This document shows positions 1-5,689 of a stretch of 32,683 bases of DNA, one piece after another. This DNA is from an uncultured Solirubrobacteraceae bacterium (GTDB lineage Bacteria > Actinomycetota > Thermoleophilia > Solirubrobacterales > Solirubrobacteraceae). The position numbers and the translations under genes are program-made. The first letter of the stretch is position 1, and each line of letters opens with the position of its first letter. The stretch lies in assembly GCA_955652345.1 (NCBI GenBank), contig CATPBV010000089.1, positions 1-32,683 of the forward strand, written 5' to 3'. The notes under the pieces were generated by a model, which did no database searches, had not been told where the DNA came from, and worked only from the letters and a program-made list of their open reading frames with translations.

Positions 1-2
1 AG

Positions 3-392
3 TTACTTCAGCGTGGCGCTCCAGTCGCCTGGCAACCCGTCGCAGTTGGACGTGAAGTCGAGGTCGATGTGTCCACCTGCGTGCTGGCGGTCGGTGAAGC
101 TCCCGTAGCCCCTGAAGATCGAGACCCGCCGGCCGAAGTCCACGTTGTACTTCCAGATGCCGAAGTGTCCCTTCTTGACGAAGATCCCGACCTTGTAGCC
201 GCAGTACTTGAAGGTCCCGTGGTAGACGCCGGGCTTGACGGGCTTCGAGTCGATGGTGATTCGCACCGGGGAGTGCTTGAAGGTGCCCCCCACGTACGTC
301 CCGCCCAACTTCGGCATCGCAGCGAGTGCGATCGCGACGGATCCGCAGAGGACGGCGGAGGTGAGGAGCAGGAGGCGGACGAGTTTCTTCAT
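3..392 (-). CDS. Small secreted protein of unknown function
   Basis: Predicted 129-residue exported protein. The N-terminus has two lysines followed by a hydrophobic stretch (LLLLTSAVLCGSVAIALA, about residues 7-24), a typical Sec signal peptide with likely cleavage near ALA-AMP. The mature part is rich in Gly, aromatic and beta-prone residues (TYVGGTF, GTFKYCGY, GIWKYNV) and has two cysteines (FKYCGY and TSNCDG) that could form a disulfide outside the membrane. I do not recognise the family. A GGAAGGA purine stretch lies upstream of the ATG but about 13 nt away, longer than ideal. The gene is followed on the same strand only by the window edge, so its operon partners are unknown. Confidence 0.7.
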   Translation of the reverse strand: MKKLVRLLLLTSAVLCGSVAIALAAMPKLGGTYVGGTFKHSPVRITIDSKPVKPGVYHGTFKYCGYKVGIFVKKGHFGIWKYNVDFGRRVSIFRGYGSFTDRQHAGGHIDLDFTSNCDGLPGDWSATLK

Positions 393-483
393 GAGCCGGG
401 CATTCCTTCCATCGATTGGGTTCAGGCACGGTTATCGGCCGTGCCCGCCACTGCTTTAGCCCAACGGGGCGAAGCGGCGAGCG

Positions 484-897
484 CTACGGCTGGAGCAGGT
501 CGTTCGATCCGCTCGGGCGTAGCGGCCCGATGTGGAGGGTCGCCGGCTGGACGGCTGTCGTACTGGTCAGCGAGTAGTCGCCGGGAGTGCTCAGCTCGAC
601 CTTCATCTGTGCCGTCCCCTGCGGGCTGATCGACCCGGTGGAGGCGACTGCCTGGGCAGCCGGCGTCCCCGCGGGGAGGAGCGTCAACGTCTGTGCCCTC
701 GAGGCCTGGTTGGTGATGATGAACACGACTTGCCCGGCCCCGACCGTGTCGGGTGACAGCGACACCCGCGCATCGTTGATGTAGACGGTCAGGTTGATCG
801 GGAGCGGGGGTGAGGTCTCCTTGACCCCCCCGCCGCCACCGCCGCAGCCCGCGGCAGCGAGCGCGACAGCCACCCACATCCCCGAAGTCGTGCGCAT
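484..897 (-). CDS. Lipoprotein with cupredoxin-like beta domain
   Basis: 137-residue predicted lipoprotein. The N-terminus ends in a lipobox-like ALAAAGC followed by a glycine run (GGGGGG), which usually serves as a flexible tether after the lipidated Cys. The rest resembles a cupredoxin-like Greek-key fold: INLTVYINDARVSLSPDTVGAGQVVFIITNQASRAQTLTL, then a central segment and a final PGDYSLTSTT strand, as in cupredoxin_1-type domains. The usual blue-copper ligand set (Cys, two His, Met) is not visible in the mature domain, so I infer a structural or binding role rather than electron transfer. It lies between two other small minus-strand genes with about 90 bp of non-coding DNA downstream. Confidence 0.68.
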   Translation of the reverse strand: MRTTSGMWVAVALAAAGCGGGGGGVKETSPPLPINLTVYINDARVSLSPDTVGAGQVVFIITNQASRAQTLTLLPAGTPAAQAVASTGSISPQGTAQMKVELSTPGDYSLTSTTAVQPATLHIGPLRPSGSNDLLQP

Positions 898-918
898 CCG
901 GCGGCAGTTTGGCTTAGC

Positions 919-1122
919 TCAGGCTGAGGTGCGATTCAGCGACTCGCGGCGGCGCTCGATCCGGCGAAGCTCGGTCTGGAGCTCCCCCCAGGACTCCTGC
1001 TCGGCCAGGTCGTACTCGTCGCCAGTCAGCCCGCTCAGCTTCTCGCGGTAGGCGTGCCAGGCGCGCCGTGTTCCCGCGTCGAGCTCGCGAAGCCTTTCGG
1101 CATCACGGGCGATAGTGGTCAC
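919..1122 (-). CDS. Small charged coiled-coil protein, unknown function
   Basis: 67 residues, very rich in Arg and Glu with helical heptad-like spacing (ARDAERLRELDAGTRRAWHAYREKL, then ELQTELRRIERRRESL), so probably a short helical hairpin or coiled coil. The GTG start is supported by a strong Shine-Dalgarno on the minus strand (GGGAAGGAG, about 7 nt before GTG), which is why I accept an ORF this short. A TAGGAT -10-like element lies further upstream. It has no signal peptide and is probably cytoplasmic. I do not recognise a family. Confidence 0.62.
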   Translation of the reverse strand: MTTIARDAERLRELDAGTRRAWHAYREKLSGLTGDEYDLAEQESWGELQTELRRIERRRESLNRTSA

Positions 1123-1150
1123 GTCACGACTCCTTCCCTAGCTTTCTTGA

Positions 1151-1156
1151 ATCCTA
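1151..1156 (-). promoter_or_regulatory. -10-like element TAGGAT for the small coiled-coil gene
   Basis: On the minus strand TAGGAT lies about 28 nt upstream of the GTG at 1122, leaving a short leader that contains the GGGAAGGAG ribosome-binding site. No convincing -35 box is visible. Confidence 0.35.
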
Positions 1157-1206
1157 CCCGCAGCTACGGTCGGCACAATCGCGCGTCACGGCGCAAGGGC
1201 ATGTGC

Positions 1207-3063
1207 ATGCCGTCCGGGCGAGGGCGTATCACAGGACGCTTGCAGCTGCTCGACCAGCCGATCGCGAGCGCCGAGCTCCTCGTCGTCGATACCGAGACCA
1301 ACGGCCTCGGCGGCGACGACTGCGAGCTGACCGAGATCGGGACGGTGCTCGTCGGGGGCGGCGAGCTGCACGATCGGTGGTCCTCCCTGGTTCGCCCGAA
1401 CATGCCGCTGCGGCGGGGCATCCAGCGTTTCACCGGGATCACGCAGGCGATGGTCGATGATGCGCCGTCGCTCGAGGAGGTGCTGCCCGGCCTCGAGGCG
1501 CGGATGCTGGGCCGGGTCCTCGTCGCGCACAACGCGCCTTTCGACCGCAGGGTTCTGTGCCAGGCGTTCGAGCGCGTCGGGCTGGCATGGCCGGACCCGC
1601 CGATCCTTTGCACCGCCGCGCTGGCACGGGCGCTGCTGCCGCTCCAGCGCGAGCGCGGGTTGGCCCCACTCGCAGACTCGGTAGGCGTCGATGTCCGCGC
1701 CGTCCATCGTGCGCTCGTCGACGCCGAGACGTGCGCGCGGGTCCTGTGCGCGCTGTTCGGACGCCTGTGCGCCAACGCCGCGACCGTTGGGGATGCGGTC
1801 GCCCTGCTTGCCCCGAGGCGCCCCGCACGGAAGCCCGCGCTGCGCCTCCAGAGGGCGACTGCCCTGATCCCGAAGCTCGACTTCGCGGAGCTTCCGAAGG
1901 ACCCCGGCGTCTACCTGTTCCGCGACGCGTCCGGCGCGACCCTTTACGTAGGCAAGTCGATCTCGATTCGCAGTCGCGCGCGGGCGCATTTCGCCCCGGC
2001 CGCGATCCTTGGTGGCGACAGCGGGGGATCTCAGGACTGGCGATCCCACGCGTCGATCGTCGACTACCGCCCGACGAACTCGGAGCTCGGCGCGCTGGTG
2101 CTCGAGAACCGGCTGATCAAGGAGCTGCACCCGCCGGGCAACATCCGCCTGGCGAAGCGCGACGACCGGCTCGTCTACATCCGCTGCCGGCTGGACATCC
2201 CGTATCCGATCATCGAGGTGGCGCCGGAGCCGGCCTCAGGGCACGCCGTCACGATCGGCCCGCTCCGGGGGCGCCGACTCGCGGTCGAGCTTGTCGAGCA
2301 GCTCGATTCGCTGTTCGGCTTACGGCACTGCGGGCGGCGCCTGCGCATGCGTGAGCACCCGTCCGCGTACGGGCAGATGGGGCGTTGCCTGTCTCCGTGC
2401 CTGGGGGACCTCGATCCGAACCTCTACCGCAGGCGGCTCGATGAGGCGCTGCGCGTGTTCGTGGAGGGCGGCGACGCCCGCGAGCTGCTGGTCGCGCACG
2501 TCGAGGCGCAGATGCGCGAGGCTGCCGCGGCGCAGCGCTACGAGCGTGCGAGCTGGCTGCGCCGGCGTGCTCGCAGGCTGAGTGTGATCCTCGGGCGACT
2601 CGACGGGGTGCTCGAGGCGACCCACGTTCGCCCCAGGCTGGTGCTTGCGGCGCATCCAACGAAGCCGTGCTTCGACGCGTTCTGGATCGTCGATGGCAGG
2701 CTGGCCGATTGGGGCGCGGTCAGCGATGAGCCGGATGAGCTCGAGGCGCGGACCGACGCGGCGCTCCGACGAGCCTCGCGAAGGCCGGAGCTGGCCGCCC
2801 ACGTGCCACCCGGGGAGGTCGACGAGGTCCGCATCCTCGCGACATGGCTCGCCTCGCATCCCGGGATGCCACAGCTGGCGCTCGACCACCGGCCCGGTCT
2901 CGAGGAGCTGAGAAGCTTCTTCGTGAGCGCCGCTGAGGAGCCGGAGCCGTCAGCCGGCGGCGAACGGCAGCTCCACGACCTCGGCCGGCTGGCCGTCGCC
3001 GACCGCCAGGCCGGATCCCGGCGGAGCCTCGCGCCGGACCAGCGCCAGGCCGATGTGGCCTAG
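1207..3063 (+). CDS. DEDDh 3'-5' exonuclease / GIY-YIG (UvrC-like) fusion nuclease
   Basis: About 618 residues. The N-terminal domain (about residues 20-190) is a DnaQ-type DEDDh exonuclease: LLVVDTETNGLG carries the first Asp and Glu, and VLVAHNAPFDRRVL the second Asp; the HRALVDAETCARVL segment holds the closing His/Asp. The middle domain (about 220-310) is a GIY-YIG nuclease (DPGVYLFRDASGATLYVGKS), followed by a UvrC-like region (RLVYIRC..., CGRRLRMREHPSAYGQMGRCLSPC). The architecture matches the actinobacterial DnaQ-UvrC-like proteins of the Mycobacterium Rv2191 type, thought to act in DNA repair. ATG 1207 is chosen because AAGGG lies 7 nt upstream; ATG 1201 would be 1 nt away. The last ~37 codons overlap the opposite-strand ygfZ-like gene and are probably a read-through tail. 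Confidence 0.88.
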   Translation: MPSGRGRITGRLQLLDQPIASAELLVVDTETNGLGGDDCELTEIGTVLVGGGELHDRWSSLVRPNMPLRRGIQRFTGITQAMVDDAPSLEEVLPGLEARMLGRVLVAHNAPFDRRVLCQAFERVGLAWPDPPILCTAALARALLPLQRERGLAPLADSVGVDVRAVHRALVDAETCARVLCALFGRLCANAATVGDAVALLAPRRPARKPALRLQRATALIPKLDFAELPKDPGVYLFRDASGATLYVGKSISIRSRARAHFAPAAILGGDSGGSQDWRSHASIVDYRPTNSELGALVLENRLIKELHPPGNIRLAKRDDRLVYIRCRLDIPYPIIEVAPEPASGHAVTIGPLRGRRLAVELVEQLDSLFGLRHCGRRLRMREHPSAYGQMGRCLSPCLGDLDPNLYRRRLDEALRVFVEGGDARELLVAHVEAQMREAAAAQRYERASWLRRRARRLSVILGRLDGVLEATHVRPRLVLAAHPTKPCFDAFWIVDGRLADWGAVSDEPDELEARTDAALRRASRRPELAAHVPPGEVDEVRILATWLASHPGMPQLALDHRPGLEELRSFFVSAAEEPEPSAGGERQLHDLGRLAVADRQAGSRRSLAPDQRQADVA

Positions 3064-3903
3064 GCGGGGCGAGGTCACCGCGCTCGTCAGCCGGCCCACC
3101 AGGCGGCCCGCGACGTGCAGCTCCTCGCCGGCGGTCATCGGATCGTCGCTTCGCAGCCCCCGCAGGTGACGGTTTGGCTTGCCGCGGTAGTAGAGGCGCG
3201 CGACGGTCTCCTGCCCCACGTAGCAGCCCTTGGTGAACGACACGGCGCGTTCGTTCAGGCCGGCCTCCTGCGGGATCACGGTCTCGTCGAGATCGACACC
3301 GTAGCGAGGGCGCCCGTGCTCGATCCTCAGGATCTCGGCCGCGGGCTCCGAGACGCTCGCCGCGCCGAGCTCGGCGAGCGCCTCCGCGAGCGCTTCGGTG
3401 TCCGCGGCGTCACACAGCAGGTCGATTCCGACGTCGGTGCGGATCGCGCGGGCCTTCACCGTGGCGAGCTCGACGGGTTGGTGGGAATGCTCGACGCGAC
3501 GCGGAGCGCTCTCCCCGAGCACGGCATCGGCGGTCGGGCCGATCAGTGACAGCAGGCCCCGCTCGAGCGTGCGCTTGTGGAGCTGCGCGTCGTAGCCGAC
3601 GCTGAACAGGCGGATCATGTTGAACAGTGCTTGCAGCGCCGTCCGCTCGGTGTCGAGCAGCAGGTCGTCTCCCGCATCGAGCACGCGCAGGTCGCCGAGC
3701 ATCTTGCCCTTCGGCGTGAGGAACGCCGCGTAGCAGCCTTGACCGGCGGCTAGCGCCTCGACGTCGTTTGTCACCTGGCCCTGGAGGAAGCTCTTGGCCT
3801 CGGCGCCGGACAGCGCGAGCTTGCCGCGGTCGGAGCGGTCGAGGAGGCCGCATCCCTCGGTGATCGCCAGGTACTCGGCGCTCAGCGAAGCGGTGGAGCT
3901 CAT
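2950..3903 (-). CDS. ygfZ: YgfZ/GcvT-family folate-binding protein
   Basis: 317 residues from ATG 3903. The family signature KGCYVGQETVARLYYRG is intact (family Cys in KGCYVGQE), and the N-terminus has the expected DRSDRGKLALSGAEAKSFLQGQVTNDV aminomethyltransferase-like fold segment with FLTPKGKML after it. YgfZ-type proteins bind folate and support Fe-S cluster repair or assembly, including for MiaB-type tRNA modification; a cytoplasmic location is expected. The C-terminus AEVVELPF matches the usual family end, so this gene owns the 114-bp 3' overlap with the exonuclease fusion. The track start nine codons upstream (GTG) is less likely because TATCCT lies 7 nt before ATG 3903, fitting a leaderless transcript. 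Confidence 0.9.
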   Translation of the reverse strand: MSSTASLSAEYLAITEGCGLLDRSDRGKLALSGAEAKSFLQGQVTNDVEALAAGQGCYAAFLTPKGKMLGDLRVLDAGDDLLLDTERTALQALFNMIRLFSVGYDAQLHKRTLERGLLSLIGPTADAVLGESAPRRVEHSHQPVELATVKARAIRTDVGIDLLCDAADTEALAEALAELGAASVSEPAAEILRIEHGRPRYGVDLDETVIPQEAGLNERAVSFTKGCYVGQETVARLYYRGKPNRHLRGLRSDDPMTAGEELHVAGRLVGRLTSAVTSPRLGHIGLALVRREAPPGSGLAVGDGQPAEVVELPFAAG

Positions 3904-3910
3904 ATGACCA

Positions 3911-3916
3911 AGGATA
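3911..3916 (-). promoter_or_regulatory. Leaderless -10 element TATCCT for the YgfZ gene
   Basis: Minus-strand TATCCT followed by 7 nt and then ATG 3903. Transcription starting about 7 nt after the hexamer would begin at the start codon. It forms a back-to-back pair with the plus-strand element at 3928. Confidence 0.5.
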
Positions 3917-3927
3917 TGAACGCTCAC

Positions 3928-3933
3928 TACAGT
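3928..3933 (+). promoter_or_regulatory. Leaderless -10 element TACAGT for the small unknown gene
   Basis: TACAGT-N6-ATG(3940), the tightest example of the TANNNT-N5-8-start pattern in this window. It argues for ATG 3940 rather than the upstream ATG at 3904 as the true start. Confidence 0.52.
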
Positions 3934-3939
3934 TCTCGC

Positions 3940-4302
3940 ATGGGCCTCGCCGTTACCTTCGATCAGATCGTCGAGTCGCTGCCCGACGACTGGACCGACC
4001 TCGAGCTCGACCTGCGGATCTTCGACGAGCGCCGCTACGTCGATTCGGCGCTCCTACTGGTGGCGTGCAATGCCCAGCCGTACTCGAAGCACGACTGGCA
4101 CTGGCGGCTGTTGGTCGCCCATCGCTTCGGGCACGCCGCGGCGGTCCCGGCGGTTCACACCTCGATGAAACTGCTCGACGACGCAGGCATCAGCGGAGAG
4201 CTCGCCGTTCGCGAGGTGCGCACCGGACGGGTTGAGGTGACCCAGATGTGGGGGAGGCCCGAGTCGGTGCGCGAGGAGTTCCGAAAGCTCAGGGCGCAGT
4301 AA
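3940..4302 (+). CDS. Conserved hypothetical protein, about 120 aa
   Basis: 120 residues from ATG 3940 (the track ORF starts at 3904, which would overlap the divergent promoter). The sequence reads as one compact soluble domain: MGLAVTFDQIVESLPDDWTDLELDLRIFDERRYVDSALLLVACNAQP, then a basic/aromatic segment KHDWHWRLLVAHRFGH and a C-terminal strand GRVEVTQMWGRP. It has no signal peptide or membrane helix. I do not recognise a characterised family. It is immediately followed by the receiver-like gene, whose likely start overlaps this stop codon, so the two are probably one transcription unit. Confidence 0.66.
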   Translation: MGLAVTFDQIVESLPDDWTDLELDLRIFDERRYVDSALLLVACNAQPYSKHDWHWRLLVAHRFGHAAAVPAVHTSMKLLDDAGISGELAVREVRTGRVEVTQMWGRPESVREEFRKLRAQ

Positions 4303-4655
4303 TCGCGCGGGTCGTCGCCTATGTTCCGGACCTGCTGTTCGGGTCCAGCGTGCTCGGCGCCATCCAGGCAGCCGGGCACGAGGCAGTCCTCGTACCCGAC
4401 CTCGAGCGCCTGCGGGAGGCCCTCCCGAGCGCCGATGCGCTGGTCGTCGATCTGACCGCCGACGCCGCAGTGCGCGCCCGGCAGGTGAGCGAGTGCCGTC
4501 CGCCGGGATTCCCGGCGCTGGCCTTCTATTCGCACGTGGAGGCCGACGTTCGCGCGCTCGCCGAGCGCACCGGGTTCGACCTCGTGGTGCCCCGCTCGCG
4601 GATGGCGCGCGAGGGGCCGCAGCTGGTGGAGCGGCTAATAGCCGCCGGGCGGTGA
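4302..4655 (+). CDS. Receiver-like (CheY-fold) small protein, probable ATC start
   Basis: About 117 residues with the alternating beta/alpha pattern of a response-regulator receiver fold: ARVVAYVPDLLFGSSVLGAIQAAGHEAVLVPDLERL, ADALVVDLTAD, ALAFYSHVEADVRALAERTGFDLVVPRSRM. VVDLT sits where the phospho-acceptor strand would be, but the N-terminal acidic pair of true receivers is missing, so it may be a pseudo-receiver. No ATG, GTG or TTG fits the domain start. The only ATG (4248) adds 18 junk-like residues and overlaps the previous gene by 55 bp. ATC 4302 overlaps the preceding TAA by one base (TAATC), mimicking the common TAATG coupling. The 3' end overlaps the convergent lipoprotein gene by 21 bp. 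Confidence 0.6.
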   Translation: MARVVAYVPDLLFGSSVLGAIQAAGHEAVLVPDLERLREALPSADALVVDLTADAAVRARQVSECRPPGFPALAFYSHVEADVRALAERTGFDLVVPRSRMAREGPQLVERLIAAGR

Positions 4656-5648
4656 GGGGACCGAGGCGGCGAAGCTCGAGTCGAACATCTGCCCCACGTC
4701 AGGAGGGCGCGAGACGATATGAAAGCGTGCCTCCCAGCTCGCCCAGGCCTGGAGCGCACGCGGATCCAGCCTCCCGACCTTGCGGTCGCGACCGCTGAAC
4801 GCCGGAAGCAGCGCACCGAGCTGTGCGGCAACGAGCTTGGGGTCGAGGCCGGCGACGAACGACTCGAGGTCCGCGGCACTCCGCTGCGGGTTCGAGAGCG
4901 TGAAGTCATAGCCGTAGACGAGCATCTTGACCACGGAGGCGGCGAGGTCTGGATCGTCTCGGACGAGCCTGCGCGTCGTGCAGACGACGAGCTCCGGGTA
5001 CCGGGGCGCGCCGTAATCGTCGACCCTGAAGACGTGAAATCCGGGGCGCCGCAGCGACAGCGTTACGCCCTCGTCGTTCCAGAACGCGGTCGCAGCCGCG
5101 ACCCGCCCGGCGAGCAGCACCGGCACCGCGTCGAAGCCGATCGTGACCGTCCGGACCGCTGACGGGTCGCCGCCGGCGCCCGCGACGACCGAGCGCAGCA
5201 CCGCGGTGTCGCTCGGGACGCCGGTGATCCCGACGGTCTTGCCCGCGAGCTGCCGTGGCGATCCCACCGACCGCGCGGCGATCACCGACGCCAGCGGGCG
5301 CTGGACGATCGCCATGATCGCGACCAGGCGCGCGCCGCGCTCGCGGGCGATCGCGAGGTCGTGCAGGTCGAGGATCGCGAAGTCGACGCGCCGGCTCTCC
5401 AGCAGCCCGATCGAGTTGGTCGACGCTTGGGGGACGATCACATTGAGGTGCACGCCGACGATACGGTCGTAGTGGTGCGCAAGGGCCGAGTAGATCCCGG
5501 CATGGACCGCGTTGGGCGTGAAGTCGAGCACCAGGGTCGCGTTGCGGACGCGTGTAGCTCCGCTGCCCGAGCCGCACCCCGCGATCAGCAGGGCGACGAG
5601 CAGCGGCAGGAGTGATCGCCTCGCCGGGAGTGTCCGGGTGATACGCAT
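4635..5648 (-). CDS. NMT1/THI5-like ABC-type substrate-binding lipoprotein
   Basis: 337 residues. An Arg-rich start and hydrophobic stretch end in the lipobox LLIAGC, so it is an extracytoplasmic lipid-anchored binding protein. LVLDFTPNAVHAGIYSALAHHY at the mature N-terminus is the hallmark of the NMT1/THI5-like family, which binds thiamine-pyrimidine precursors (ThiY) and related small ligands. Later segments (ESRRVDFAILDLHDLAIARERG, GKTVGITGVPSDTAVL, YPELVVCTTRRLV) fit the two-lobed periplasmic-binding fold. No permease or ATPase lies nearby, so partners must be elsewhere, and the ligand cannot be fixed from sequence. On its own strand a TATCCT lies about 10 nt before the ATG. Confidence 0.85.
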   Translation of the reverse strand: MRITRTLPARRSLLPLLVALLIAGCGSGSGATRVRNATLVLDFTPNAVHAGIYSALAHHYDRIVGVHLNVIVPQASTNSIGLLESRRVDFAILDLHDLAIARERGARLVAIMAIVQRPLASVIAARSVGSPRQLAGKTVGITGVPSDTAVLRSVVAGAGGDPSAVRTVTIGFDAVPVLLAGRVAAATAFWNDEGVTLSLRRPGFHVFRVDDYGAPRYPELVVCTTRRLVRDDPDLAASVVKMLVYGYDFTLSNPQRSAADLESFVAGLDPKLVAAQLGALLPAFSGRDRKVGRLDPRALQAWASWEARFHIVSRPPDVGQMFDSSFAASVPSPPGGY

Positions 5649-5672
5649 CGGCGGCGCCAGGATACGGCTACG

Positions 5673-5678
5673 TAGAAT
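5673..5678 (+). promoter_or_regulatory. -10-like element TAGAAT upstream of fbiC
   Basis: TAGAAT with 11 nt to ATG 5690, which would give a leader of only a few bases and no Shine-Dalgarno. The same hexamer precedes the tRNA-Leu at 32494 with the same spacing. Confidence 0.45.
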
Positions 5679-5689
5679 TGCCCTAGCGC

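Noticed and set aside
422-877. 151-aa minus-strand ORF overlapping the lipoprotein gene
   Set aside because: Shifted frame of the lipoprotein gene; lacks the lipobox and has shadow-like Arg/Gly composition.
1186-2130. 314-aa open frame antisense to the exonuclease fusion
   Set aside because: Composition is typical of a shadow frame (Arg/Gln/Asp-rich, no hydrophobic core); the plus-strand DEDDh and GIY-YIG motifs are clear.
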